Shown piece by piece: positions 56,281 through 64,000 of a stretch of 64,000 bases of DNA. A program made the translations under genes and the position numbers. The stretch spans positions 1 to 64,000 of the forward strand of contig CADCDP010000005.1 in assembly GCA_902800305.1 (NCBI GenBank). Reading direction: 5' to 3'. How positions within the stretch are numbered: the first letter of the stretch is position 1; each line of letters starts with the position of its first letter. The notes under the pieces are model-generated. The model was given only the letters and a program-made list of their open reading frames with translations, was not told the origin of the DNA and made no database searches. This DNA comes from an uncultured Bacteroidales bacterium (GTDB taxonomy: Bacteria; Bacteroidota; Bacteroidia; Bacteroidales; Bacteroidaceae).

Positions 56281-56898
56281 CTATTTTGTCTCTTCGTATG
56301 CCTCTATCTTACCTTTGTTGGCAAGCAAGAAATCGATGTCGTCGTAGGCATTCATCAGGCAGTACTTCTTATAAGAGTTGATGTCGAAGTGCTCAGAGTT
56401 GCCTGTAGCGAGATTCGTCACCGTCTGGTTGGGCACGTCCACCTTCACCTCTGTCTGAGGATTGGCCTTGATGCTGTCGAAAAGTTCCTGTTGGAACTCC
56501 TTGCTGACGATGACGGGCAGCACGAAACAGTTGAGGAGGTTGTTGCGGTGAATGTCGGCAAAGGAGCTGGAGATGACGACACGAACGCCATAGCCCGCAA
56601 TCGCCCATGCGGCATGTTCACGGCTGGAACCAGAACCCCAGTTCTGACCACCTACGATAATCTCATGCACGCCCTTGCGAGGTGCTTCTGCATATTCGGG
56701 TTGATTCATCACGAAGTCTGCCACAGGATTTCCCTCAGCATCGAAACGGAGGTCGTGCATGAAGGCATCACCGAAGAACTTGGGGTCACGCGTGGTGCTT
56801 GCCAAGTAACGGGCAGGGATGATGAGGTCGGTATTGCAGTTGTCAATCTGAATAGGAATGCAGGTTGACTGAATGATGTCAAATTTTTCTTTAGCCAT
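56281..56898 (-). CDS. leuD: 3-isopropylmalate dehydratase, small subunit
   Basis: 205 residues. Swivel domain signatures: DNCNTDLIIPARYL, GGQNWGSGSSREHAAWAIAG and SSSFADIHRNNLLNCFVLPV. With LeuC it isomerises 2- to 3-isopropylmalate in leucine synthesis. Four bases separate it from leuC. Confidence 0.97.
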   Translation of the reverse strand: MAKEKFDIIQSTCIPIQIDNCNTDLIIPARYLASTTRDPKFFGDAFMHDLRFDAEGNPVADFVMNQPEYAEAPRKGVHEIIVGGQNWGSGSSREHAAWAIAGYGVRVVISSSFADIHRNNLLNCFVLPVIVSKEFQQELFDSIKANPQTEVKVDVPNQTVTNLATGNSEHFDINSYKKYCLMNAYDDIDFLLANKGKIEAYEETK

Positions 56899-56902
56899 AA
56901 TC

Positions 56903-58375
56903 TTACAACTTTCTTGGGTCAGTTACTACTCCTGTGATTGCTGATGCTGCCACAACGAGAGGCGAGGCAAGGATGGTGCGGGCACCAGGACCTTGACGAC
57001 CTACGAAGTTGCGGTTGCTGGTAGAGATGGCGAGCTTGCCTGCTGGCACCTTGTCGGGATTCATCGCAAGACATGCTGAACAAGAAGGAAGACGGAGTTC
57101 GAAGCCTGCCTCTTCCAGAATCTTGTCGATGCCCTCGTCGATGATTTGCTGACGCACGAGCCAGGAACCAGGAACGAGCCAAGCCACCACGTTGTCAGCC
57201 TTCTTCTTACCCTTCACCACAGAGGCAAATGCACGGAAGTCTTCGATGCGACCATTGGTGCAAGCACCGAGGAAACAGTAATCCACAGGCACACCTTCCA
57301 ACTTCTGACCAGGTTCGAACTGCATGTATTCGAGCATCGAGAGGAACTGGCTCTTGTCAGCCTCTGGAATTTCGTCGAGTGTTGGGATGCACTCGTCAAT
57401 CGCAATACCAGCACCAGGATTCGTGCCGTAGGTGATGCGAGGAGCGATGTCCTCAGCACGATAAGTCACCTCCTTGTCGAACACGGCATCTTCGTCAGAG
57501 TAGAGCTTCTTCCACTCTTCCACAGCCTTGTCCCAATCCTCACCCTTCGGTGCATATTCACGACCTTTCAGATAAGCGAAAGTGGTCTCATCGGGGGCAA
57601 TCAGACCTGCACGGCTACCCATCTCGATGGAGAGGTTAGAGAGCGTCAAACGTCCCTCCATGCTCATGTTGCGAATCGCAGAACCTGCATATTCTACCGC
57701 ATACCCCGTCGCGCCCGAAGTGGTCAGTTGAGCCATGATGTAGAGTGCCACATCCTTCGCAGTCGTACCCTTTGGCAGCGTACCCTCGATGTTGATGCGC
57801 ATGGTCTTAGGCTTGCTCTGGAGGATGCATTGTGAAGCCAACACCTGAGCCACTTCACTCGTGCCGATACCCATGGCGATAGCACCCACAGCACCATGCG
57901 TACTGGTGTGGGAGTCACCACAGACAATCGTCATACCTGGCAACGAGAGCGCCTTCTCTGGACCTACCACATGGATGATTCCATTGTCCTTCGTACCCAT
58001 TGCGAAGTGCTTGATGCCAAACTCGGCACAGTTCTTAGCGAGCGTCTCCACCTGCTTTCTGCCCACAGGGTCGTTGATGACCTCCTGCTGGTCAGAAGGG
58101 GTATTGTGGTCGGGCATTGCCACCACATGATCAGGGCGGAACACCCCGATGTTCTTATCTCTCAACGTGTCGAACGCCTGCGGACTCGTCACCTCGTGCG
58201 CATACAAGCGGTCGATGTAGAGTTGTGTGGGACCATCCTCCACGTTCTGCACGACGTGGGCATCCCAAATCTTATCAAATAAAGTAGACCCTCTCCGCCC
58301 TACGGGCACCTCCCCCGTAATGGGGAGGGAGCCATTCGGATTGTTTGTCGTCTTGTTTTGTTCCATGTTATTCAA
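56903..58375 (-). CDS. leuC: 3-isopropylmalate dehydratase, large subunit, with palindromic insert at the N-terminus
   Basis: 490 residues. Aconitase-type iron-sulfur enzyme: [36 protein letters not shown] (first cluster Cys), and [13 protein letters not shown] (other two Cys). The normal start of LeuC is [13 protein letters not shown]. Here about 29 resid­ues precede it, with [18 protein letters not shown] encoded by a palindromic half-unit at 58286-58345, so the element has supplied or displaced the start. The preceding DUF559 gene overlaps by eight bases. The catalytic part is complete. Confidence 0.95.
   Translation of the reverse strand: MNNMEQNKTTNNPNGSLPITGEVPVGRRGSTLFDKIWDAHVVQNVEDGPTQLYIDRLYAHEVTSPQAFDTLRDKNIGVFRPDHVVAMPDHNTPSDQQEVINDPVGRKQVETLAKNCAEFGIKHFAMGTKDNGIIHVVGPEKALSLPGMTIVCGDSHTSTHGAVGAIAMGIGTSEVAQVLASQCILQSKPKTMRINIEGTLPKGTTAKDVALYIMAQLTTSGATGYAVEYAGSAIRNMSMEGRLTLSNLSIEMGSRAGLIAPDETTFAYLKGREYAPKGEDWDKAVEEWKKLYSDEDAVFDKEVTYRAEDIAPRITYGTNPGAGIAIDECIPTLDEIPEADKSQFLSMLEYMQFEPGQKLEGVPVDYCFLGACTNGRIEDFRAFASVVKGKKKADNVVAWLVPGSWLVRQQIIDEGIDKILEEAGFELRLPSCSACLAMNPDKVPAGKLAISTSNRNFVGRQGPGARTILASPLVVAASAITGVVTDPRKL
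58286..58345 (+). mobile_element. Palindromic half-unit in the leuC 5' end
   Basis: AGACCCTCTCC, an 11-base GCCCTACGGGC hairpin, CTCCCCCGTAATGGGGAG and GCCATTCGGATTGTTT. Encodes SLPITGE, the same frame as the right half of the comEC copy. Confidence 0.75.
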
Positions 58376-58757
58376 TTTTTTCTTTTATTCTTGCAATTAC
58401 GTTCTCTATTTCATTCAAGACCTCCTCATTGGTGAATCTCAGGATTGAAAACCCCATCTGTTCTATCAACACAGTTCTTATTCGGTCTTCTTCCATCTGA
58501 GCATCAATAAAATGATACCCCCCATCCACCTCTATAATGAGATTCTTCTCCAAGCAAGCGAAATCTGCGATATAATCATAAATGACATGCTGCCTTCTGA
58601 ACTTAACTCCCAAATCCTCACCTTTCAACTGCTGCCAAAGAAAGGATTCCGCCATTGTGGGATTCTTGCGATTCTTCTTTGCGAACTCCTTCAGTAATTC
58701 ATACCTGTCGGGACTTGCCGTGCAGAAAAATCGTGGAGGCACATACCCATCTTCCAT
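58368..58757 (-). CDS. DUF559 (Vsr-like) endonuclease-domain protein
   Basis: 129 residues. [20 protein letters not shown] and [20 protein letters not shown] (39-66), then [20 protein letters not shown] (75-94) with the Asp/Glu-x-Asp/Gly-H pattern of the DUF559/Vsr-like nuclease fold, then [17 protein letters not shown]559 genes often stand alone inside unrelated operons; here it splits leuA from leuC and is flanked on both sides by copies of the palindromic element. The nuclease activity is a family inference. Confidence 0.88.
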   Translation of the reverse strand: MEDGYVPPRFFCTASPDRYELLKEFAKKNRKNPTMAESFLWQQLKGEDLGVKFRRQHVIYDYIADFACLEKNLIIEVDGGYHFIDAQMEEDRIRTVLIEQMGFSILRFTNEEVLNEIENVIARIKEKIE

Positions 58758-58776
58758 CCTGCTTCCCTGTTATGAA

Positions 58777-58832
58777 TCACCCCGCATGGTCTCCCCTCCC
58801 CATTATGGGGGAGGGGTTGGGGGTGAGGGTCT
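58777..58832 (+). mobile_element. Palindromic half-unit between DUF559 gene and leuA
   Basis: CACCCCGCATGGTCTCCCCT, CTCCCCATTATGGGGGAG, GGTGAGGGTCTA. The plus-strand translation contains the peptide SPLPIMGEGLGVR. Its end provides the TAG stop codon of leuA. Confidence 0.75.
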
Positions 58833-60330
58833 ATCTAAATTTATTGATTGCGTCAATATATGCCTCGACGGATGCGGTGACGATGTCGGTGTTGGCACCA
58901 AAACCATAGTAAAGGTGACCGTTGTACTCCACCTGCATGTGCACCTTACCCATATCGTCAGAACCCTTCGAGATGGCTTGGATAGTGAACTCCTTCAGGG
59001 TCATCTTGCGCTTGATGATGCACTTGAGGGCGTTGATGGCAGCATCCACAGGACCATTGCCCGATGCAGCAGCCTCGAAGTGTTCGTTGGCCACCTGCAA
59101 ACCGATAGATGCCACAGAACGCACACCCTTACCGGTCGTCACTTGCAGATAGTCAAGCTTCACGTTGTGAGCAGCACTACGCTCTGCACCAGCCAGCACG
59201 AGGATATCGTCATCCGTCACATCCTTCTTCTTGTCAGCAAGTTTCAGGAAGTCTTCGTAAATCTTGTCAAGTTTCTCGCCTTCGACATCCACACCATTCA
59301 CGTGCAGACGATGCTTCAAGGCTGCACGACCGCTACGAGCTGTCAGTACGATAGCGTTATCGTCGATACCAACATCTTTGGGGTCCATGATTTCGTAGGT
59401 TGAAGCATTCTTCAGCACACCATCCTGATGGATGCCACTCGAATGGGCAAACGCATTCTTACCCACAATCGCCTTGTTCGGCTGTACAGGCATATTCATC
59501 AACGAGCTGACCATACGGCTTGTCGGATAAATCTTCGTCGTGTTGATGTTCGTCTCGATGCCCAAGTCGGGGTGGGTCTTGAAAATCATTGCCACCTCTT
59601 CCAAAGAAGTATTACCAGCACGTTCACCGATACCGTTGATGGTCACCTCCACCTGACGAGCACCAGCCAACACGCCAGCTACGGTGTTGGCAGTCGCCAT
59701 ACCGAGGTCATTGTGGCAGTGAGTCGAGAGGATGGACTTGCCAGCAGCAAAGGCATCCACGTGCTCATACAGATACTTGATTTTCTCGTGATACTCGTTC
59801 GGCACACGGAAGCCCGTCGTGTCGGGGATGTTACAAACCGTAGCACCAGCCTTCGTCACAGCGTCAATCACACGAGCCAGATACTCGTTGTCCGTGCGAC
59901 CAGCATCCTCAGCGTAGAACTCCACATCCTCCACGTACTTCTTGGCATACCTCACGGCAGCTGCGGCACGTTCGATGATTTCCTCTGGCGTTGAGTTAAA
60001 TTTGTACTTGATGTGTGTGGGCGACGTACCGATACCCGTGTGGATACGCTTGTGCTTCGCATACTGCAATGCCTCAGCAGCCACATCGATGTCCTTCTCC
60101 ACTGCACGAGTCAACGCACAGATGGTCGGCCAAGTGACAGCCTTCGAAATCTCTACCACACTGTTAAAGTCGCCAGGGCTGGAGATAGGGAAACCAGCCT
60201 CGATGACATCCACGCCCAACGCTTCCAACTGCTTAGCCACCTGAATCTTCTCAACGGTGTTGAGCTGACATCCAGGCACCTGCTCGCCATCGCGCAGCGT
60301 CGTGTCAAAAATAAATAATCTATCTGCCAT
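58831..60330 (-). CDS. leuA: 2-isopropylmalate synthase
   Basis: 499 residues. [20 protein letters not shown] (metal and substrate site), [20 protein letters not shown] (His-x-His metal ligands), [20 protein letters not shown], and the C-terminal regulatory domain to YIDAINKFR. It condenses acetyl-CoA with 2-oxoisovalerate, the first step of leucine synthesis. Expression should be governed by the leucine attenuator upstream. The stop codon comes from the palindromic element at 58777-58832. Confidence 0.97.
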   Translation of the reverse strand: MADRLFIFDTTLRDGEQVPGCQLNTVEKIQVAKQLEALGVDVIEAGFPISSPGDFNSVVEISKAVTWPTICALTRAVEKDIDVAAEALQYAKHKRIHTGIGTSPTHIKYKFNSTPEEIIERAAAAVRYAKKYVEDVEFYAEDAGRTDNEYLARVIDAVTKAGATVCNIPDTTGFRVPNEYHEKIKYLYEHVDAFAAGKSILSTHCHNDLGMATANTVAGVLAGARQVEVTINGIGERAGNTSLEEVAMIFKTHPDLGIETNINTTKIYPTSRMVSSLMNMPVQPNKAIVGKNAFAHSSGIHQDGVLKNASTYEIMDPKDVGIDDNAIVLTARSGRAALKHRLHVNGVDVEGEKLDKIYEDFLKLADKKKDVTDDDILVLAGAERSAAHNVKLDYLQVTTGKGVRSVASIGLQVANEHFEAAASGNGPVDAAINALKCIIKRKMTLKEFTIQAISKGSDDMGKVHMQVEYNGHLYYGFGANTDIVTASVEAYIDAINKFR

Positions 60331-60376
60331 TGTTATGTTAGTTTTTATCTCTCACAGCGATGAGTACAGGCACCTG

Positions 60377-60417
60377 CATATAAAAGTAAAACCTTCCCCA
60401 CAGCTGTGAGAAAGGTT
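60377..60417 (-). terminator. Leucine attenuator terminator
   Basis: In the transcript AACCTTTCTCAC (60417-60406) pairs with GTGGGGAAGGTT (60401-60390) around a tetraloop, 12 pairs including two G-U, followed by TTACTTTTATAT. Confidence 0.85.
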
Positions 60418-60490
60418 AAACATTATTCCTATGCCTTTATGCTTGATAGCACACGCACACCTTTCTCACCTCCGACTCTGTAAGTCGAAG
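60406..60490 (-). promoter_or_regulatory. Pause and antiterminator pairings of the leu leader
   Basis: CTTCGACT (60490-60483) pairs with AGTCGGAG (60477-60470) to make the pause hairpin. GTGAGAAAGGT (60469-60459) is perfectly complementary over 11 bases to ACCTTTCTCAC (60416-60406), the 5' arm of the terminator, giving the antiterminator. Confidence 0.75.
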
Positions 60491-60532
60491 TCCGAGAAGG
60501 TTCAGTAGTGCGATGTTGCTATAATTTGCCAT
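60437..60532 (-). CDS. Leucine-rich leader peptide of the leu operon
   Basis: A 31-codon ORF, MANYSN followed by IALLNLLGLRL and an unrelated tail, with six Leu codons (CTA, CTG, CTT, CTC, CTT, CTT) among nine consecutive codons (codons 9-17). It starts about 20 bases after the -7 box and its Leu run lies just before and inside the pause hairpin. Low charged tRNA-Leu would stall the ribosome there and favour the antiterminator. Confidence 0.8.
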   Translation of the reverse strand: MANYSNIALLNLLGLRLTESEVRKVCVCYQA

Positions 60533-60551
60533 AATTCTGAATTATCGGCTG

Positions 60552-60559
60552 CAAAGGTA
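60552..60559 (-). promoter_or_regulatory. -7 box of the leu operon
   Basis: TACCTTTG on the minus strand, 20 bases before the leader peptide; part of the promoter-embedded repeat seen at 120-260. Confidence 0.65.
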
Positions 60560-60775
60560 GTGAAAATTTTGATGAAGTAAGAGAAAAAGTGGCAATTATT
60601 TTCTCCGAACACGAAAAAAACTCACGAACATCTATTCTTCTGCATCTATTTTTGTGTTGTGCTCCCGTAATCAAGACTTTGCAAACAAATATTCCACCTC
60701 TTTCTGGGTTGTGCCGTAACCACCTGTGACTCTACCCCACTACCGCTTCCCCCTCTACGCGTATGCTAAAAGCAA

Positions 60776-60855
60776 TCGCAACCTACGATTGTACTATCGA
60801 AGGTTGCGATGATACTATCGAAGCTTACGATTGTACTATCGAAGCTTACGATCGG
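60776..60855. repeat. Palindromic array D (21-bp units)
   Basis: CGATTGTACTATCGAAGGTTG (60786), CGATGATACTATCGAAGCTT (60807) and CGATTGTACTATCGAAGCTT (60828) recur exactly every 21 bases; TCGCAACCT/AGGTTGCGA (60777 and 60800) is a perfect 9-bp inverted repeat. The rest of 60616-61045 shows no gene. Confidence 0.75.
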
Positions 60856-61045
60856 AAGTGTATTTCTTGAATAGGGGTATCCCTTGGGAATTCATCCCTA
60901 CAATTCTATTTCAAGTACAAAGATACAACATTTCTGAGACTTTTGCAAGTCTTTCAGGAGGGATTGAGTGATTTTGGGGGATTTATTTTCGTTGTCTGAC
61001 AAGAAAAAGCGAGACAGAAAGTGATGTGATTCAGATTTTTTTCAC

Positions 61046-61053
61046 TAACTTTG
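61046..61053 (+). promoter_or_regulatory. -7 box of the GH43 gene
   Basis: TAACTTTG, 24 bases before the ATG at 61078. Confidence 0.65.
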
Positions 61054-61077
61054 TCGCGACAATCAATACTCATCAAT

Positions 61078-62790
61078 ATGAACACATCTATCAAAACTCT
61101 CATTGTAGCGACTTGTTGCACGGCTTTAGCGACTTCCTGCACCAACAAAACTACCGAAATGGCACAAACTGAACTCACTACCGTGGGCAACCCTTACATG
61201 CCTCTCTGGGAACACATTCCCGATGGAGAACCCTACGTGTTTGAAGACCCCGACCAACCGGGCAAGTATCGAGTGTATGTATATGGTTCGCACGACAACA
61301 TCGTCACCAACTACTGCGGACGTGACCAAGTGGTGTGGTCAGCCTCTGTAGATAGCCTCAACAACTGGCGCTACGATGGTGTCATCCTCGTGGTGGACAA
61401 GAACGCCAAGGGTGAGCCTTTCGACTCAGCAGGAACGGCAGACGTACTCTTTGCTCCTGACGTGACGATGGCCACTGATGCCAACGGCAAGAAGACCTAC
61501 TACCTCTTCCCCAACGACCAGACAGGTTTCCGCAACGGACTGATTGCTAAGAGTGACCGTCCTGACGGCCCCTTCGAGGTGTGCAATTGGAATGCGGAGA
61601 ATCCGAATCAAGTGAACGGTGTGTTGCAGTTCGACCCAGCCGTATTTGTCGATGACGATGGGCATGTGTATGGCTATTGGGGCTTCGAACGTTCCTATGC
61701 AGCCGAGTTCGACCCCACCACAATGGCTACCGTGAAGCCTGGCACCGAAATCGTGGAGGACATGATTTCTGGACGCTATCAGGAGGGTAAGTTCCGCTTC
61801 TTCGAGGCTTCATCCATCCGCAAGATTAAGGACAAGTACGTCTTCATCTACAGCCGCTTCACTGAGGAAGGTGAGTTTGGTCTTCCCATGTCGAACTACA
61901 CATTGGCCTACGCCTACAGCGATAACCCACTGGGGCCTTGGACGTATGGCGGCACCATCATCGACGGCCGCGGTCGTGAAAAGGACGAGCAAGGCAACGT
62001 GATTGCATCGGCCACCCCCGATGGCAACACACATGGTAGTATCTGCGAGATTAACGGGAAGTGGTATGTGTTCTATCACCGTCAGACAGGCACGGATGAG
62101 TATGCCCGCCAAGCCATGGTGGCTCCCATCGAGGTGAAGGTGGAAGAGGGAAAAGGTGGAAAAGTGGAAATCTCTGAAGGAGAATACACCTCCGAGGGCT
62201 TTGCGCTGAATGGCCTCAACCCTTTGGAACGCCATTCTGCTGGCATCGCTTGCTGGTACACGGGTCCCAAACCTGCCACCCATGAGTGGCCGAACAACAC
62301 GTTCTATGGTTCGTATGTGGCGGCTGGTTATGGCTATGCCACGCAAGCTGAAAACGACCAAGTGAAGGATGCCACTGCCACCTGGGAACCGAAAGAAAAA
62401 TACGAGCATCCATACGACTTGCGCTACAACACCAACGACGTGGTGAACAACACCGATGGCAGCATTGTCGGCTACAAGTACTTCAATTTCACCGGCACTT
62501 ATGGCAATGGGCTGTTCAAGGGACGGAACGATGCGAAACTGTTGCTGAACCTCACGCCACTGGGTGTGGATGGCACGATTGAGGTACGGGCTGATCGTCC
62601 TTGGGCTTCGCAAGGAATGCTATTAGGCACCATCGAACTGAAGGCCGACATGCCGCAACAGCCGACAGAACTGAGTGTCACGTTGCCCGACCTCGACAAG
62701 CTCGAATACAAGCGTGCTATCTTCTTCGTATTTAAGTCTGAGACAAAAGAGAAGTCGCTCTGCACCCTCCACGACTTCGTGTTTGAATAG
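61078..62790 (+). CDS. Glycoside hydrolase family 43 lipoprotein
   Basis: 570 residues from MNTSIKTLIVATCCTALATS-C (lipobox Cys21). Five-bladed propeller with the three acidic residues in likely positions: VFEDPDQPGKYRVYVYGSHD (base), LQFDPAVFVDDDGHVYGYWG, and FRFFEASSIRKIKDKYVFIY (acid Glu), plus NTHGSICEINGKWYVFYHRQ. A C-terminal beta-sandwich of about 170 residues looks like a carbohydrate-binding module. GH43 enzymes cut arabinose, xylose or galactose linkages in plant polymers; the exact target is not clear. No acidic export motif follows the Cys. Confidence 0.88.
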   Translation: MNTSIKTLIVATCCTALATSCTNKTTEMAQTELTTVGNPYMPLWEHIPDGEPYVFEDPDQPGKYRVYVYGSHDNIVTNYCGRDQVVWSASVDSLNNWRYDGVILVVDKNAKGEPFDSAGTADVLFAPDVTMATDANGKKTYYLFPNDQTGFRNGLIAKSDRPDGPFEVCNWNAENPNQVNGVLQFDPAVFVDDDGHVYGYWGFERSYAAEFDPTTMATVKPGTEIVEDMISGRYQEGKFRFFEASSIRKIKDKYVFIYSRFTEEGEFGLPMSNYTLAYAYSDNPLGPWTYGGTIIDGRGREKDEQGNVIASATPDGNTHGSICEINGKWYVFYHRQTGTDEYARQAMVAPIEVKVEEGKGGKVEISEGEYTSEGFALNGLNPLERHSAGIACWYTGPKPATHEWPNNTFYGSYVAAGYGYATQAENDQVKDATATWEPKEKYEHPYDLRYNTNDVVNNTDGSIVGYKYFNFTGTYGNGLFKGRNDAKLLLNLTPLGVDGTIEVRADRPWASQGMLLGTIELKADMPQQPTELSVTLPDLDKLEYKRAIFFVFKSETKEKSLCTLHDFVFE

Positions 62791-62816
62791 TTGTTTCTTA
62801 CACCTATATATATTAT

Positions 62817-62856
62817 AATAAGTGGTGGCAAGCCGATTGGCTTGCCACCACTTATT
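62817..62856. terminator. Bidirectional terminator between GH43 and queC
   Basis: A perfect 18-bp stem (62817-62834 with 62839-62856, loop GATT). The right arm overlaps the queC stop codon. Confidence 0.88.
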
Positions 62857-63502
62857 CGTAAGGCGTTGTGTCCACGATGCCCGCCTCCATCAAAGCCTCC
62901 TTCCGCTCGATGCAGGTGCCACAGCGTCCGCAATGCTTCTCCCCACCCTTGTAGCACGACCACGTCTCACTGTAGTCGATGCCGAGTGACTTGCCCCGAC
63001 GAGCAATGTCACTCTTCGTCAGGTGGGTGTAAGGTGCATGGATGGTCACCTTCGTGTCCGTGCCTTGTGTCATGGCCTCACTCATCGAGCGGATGAACTC
63101 AGGACGACAGTCGGGGTAGATGGTGTGGTCGCCCCCATGATTGGCTATCATCACCTGCGTCAAGCCTCGGCTTTCGGCGATGCCACAAGCGATGGAGAGC
63201 ATGATGCCGTTGCGGAAAGGCACCACGGTGGATGCCATGTTCTCGGCATCGTAATGTCCTTCCGGGATGGCTTCTGCCCCTTCGAGCAGCGACGACTTAA
63301 AGTACTGGTGCATAAAGTCGAGTGGAATGGTGATGTGAGGGATGCCCAACCGTTCGCAGTGCATCCTCGCCAGCGGAATCTCCTTGGCGTTGTGGTTGCT
63401 CCCGTAGTCGAATGAAATGCCGAGCACAATCTCCTCTTGGTAGTCGTAAAGCATGGTCACCGAATCCATGCCCCCCGAAACGATAATGACTGAATCTTTC
63501 AT
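62852..63502 (-). CDS. queC: 7-cyano-7-deazaguanine synthase
   Basis: 216 residues. PP-loop VIIVSGGMDSVTMLYDY (5-21), AIACG-type helix near VVPFRNGIMLSIACGIAESR, GGDHTIYPDCRPEFIRSM, and the zinc-binding tail SCYKGGEKHCGRCGTCIERK. QueC converts CDG to preQ0 for queuosine. The family-typical Cys residues are all present. No other queuosine genes are in the window. Confidence 0.96.
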   Translation of the reverse strand: MKDSVIIVSGGMDSVTMLYDYQEEIVLGISFDYGSNHNAKEIPLARMHCERLGIPHITIPLDFMHQYFKSSLLEGAEAIPEGHYDAENMASTVVPFRNGIMLSIACGIAESRGLTQVMIANHGGDHTIYPDCRPEFIRSMSEAMTQGTDTKVTIHAPYTHLTKSDIARRGKSLGIDYSETWSCYKGGEKHCGRCGTCIERKEALMEAGIVDTTPYE

Positions 63503-63512
63503 TTTCTTTTTG

Positions 63513-63613
63513 TAAAGTTTATAGTTTAAAGGTTAAAGTTTAAAGAGGCTAACGCGGTGTTTGTAAACGAGCCGCATGGTCTTTAAACTTTAAACTCTAA
63601 CCTTTAAACTTTA
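63513..63613. repeat. Long inverted repeat with simple-repeat arms
   Basis: A 33-base arm (63513-63545) matches the inverse of 63581-63613 at 29 positions; arms are TTTAAAC/CTTTAAA words. The loop contains GAGCCGCATGGTCTTTAAAC, the same box as in the comEC palindromic element (AAGCCGCATGGTTTCTCC). Lies between queC and the GH30-like gene. Confidence 0.75.
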
Positions 63614-63620
63614 TTTTATT

Positions 63621-64000
63621 TTATTTTATTAAATATGTAGTAACCGACCGTGCTGGCAACACCGCCTTCTTCAACTTCACTTGCCCCACGTTCTTGAGAC
63701 TCTCACCCTCGATGTCGGAAGTGCGGTAGGCCGTAGCCGTCTTCAGTCCTTTCCCTTCGATGCGGATGGGACGATCCTTCTTTCCGTAGTTGATGGCCAC
63801 CACAGCTGTCGAGCCATCGACATTCCTGTAGGCAGAGAGCATCAGCCCATCCACCTCCATCTCACCCTCCACATCGAGACGCACAGCACCAGGACGGACG
63901 AAGCGAGAGAAATTGCCCAGTGTCCACATCAACTTCGAGTCACGCACCATGTTCGTCCGCACCATTCCACGCCCCTGTCCACGACGGCCACCCGTCCTTT
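63621..64000 (-). CDS. C-terminal part of a GH30-like glycoside hydrolase (cut by window edge)
   Basis: About 125 residues, open at the right edge of the window; the frame continues upstream of the internal Met at 63965 (TGGRRGQGRGMVRTNMVRDS). KLMWTLGNFSRFVRPGAVRL followed by a beta-sandwich (AVVAINYGKKDRPIRIEGKG, ending LPARSVTTYLIK) is the characteristic end of GH30 enzymes, where the last strands pack against the barrel. The catalytic part lies outside the window, so substrate is unknown (beta-glucan/xylan types are common). Confidence 0.75.
   Translation of the reverse strand, partial: RTGGRRGQGRGMVRTNMVRDSKLMWTLGNFSRFVRPGAVRLDVEGEMEVDGLMLSAYRNVDGSTAVVAINYGKKDRPIRIEGKGLKTATAYRTSDIEGESLKNVGQVKLKKAVLPARSVTTYLIK

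Overview
The window looks like chromosomal DNA of a gut or oral Bacteroidales, most likely Prevotella/Segatella. The grounds are Bacteroidota-type promoters (a TAnnTTTG -7 box, about 25 copies here, usually just upstream of a start), surface lipoproteins with an acidic stretch after the lipobox Cys, many polysaccharide hydrolases (GH97, GH2, GH3, GH43, GH30-like), BspA-type leucine-rich repeats and Bacteroidota-only DUF families. No rRNA, tRNA or CRISPR array was seen.

Layout. 1-75: start of alaS. 372-1934: orphan antitoxin, a DUF5675-like protein and a HU-like protein whose tail is frameshifted by a 19-bp duplication. 2128-6290: a three-gene unit (unknown protein, VirE-N/prim-pol-like protein, DUF3987 helicase-like protein) bracketed by 22-bp inverted repeats and carrying four 22-bp-spaced iteron-like repeats. 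6428-11252: LRR lipoprotein, aroB and a Cthe_2159-like secreted protein. 11508-20011: a minus-strand signalling/defence-like island. 20438-31000: HU-like protein, msrC, a BlaI/BlaR1-type pair, lemA-htpX, GH97, nrnA, a coiled-coil membrane protein, rpe and comEC. 32544-39296: a restriction-modification pair plus VapBC between 106-bp direct repeats made from the 3' end of comEC. 39363-50332: GH2, GT2, small proteins, GH3, mtaB, and a porin-symporter pair. 50357-51768: a DUF3791-DUF3990-DUF3791 set between duplicated terminator hairpins. 51787-64000: outer-membrane barrel protein, DUF4298, a cytidylate-kinase-like protein, leuA/leuC/leuD with a DUF559 gene inside, GH43, queC and the end of a GH30-like gene.

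The island at 11508-20011 encodes two paralogous Ser/Thr kinases (one with LRR repeats, one with Sel1 repeats), a frameshifted helical protein, an AlbA_2/GHKL ATPase with a separate winged-helix partner, a NADAR-like protein, a DarT-like ADP-ribosyltransferase fused to a VWA domain, and a PP2C phosphatase. Most junctions overlap by 1-4 nt or are separated by only 6-12 nt. It joins the DarT1-NADAR toxin-antitoxin theme to the VWA/PP2C/kinase (TerY-P-like) theme.

Two RNA-level findings stand out. Upstream of leuA there is a complete leucine attenuator: a Leu-rich 31-aa leader ORF, pause hairpin, 11-bp antiterminator and terminator. In addition, three leaders (before the LRR lipoprotein, the DNA methyltransferase and the outer-membrane barrel gene) can fold into the same nested P1-P4 architecture from largely different sequences. 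Each is followed by a terminator whose 5' arm competes with the apical stem, so together they are a candidate regulatory RNA family. The window is also rich in palindromic elements inserted in frame into comEC, mtaB, a GT2 gene and leuC, and in arrays of short palindromic units whose sequence is private to each locus.
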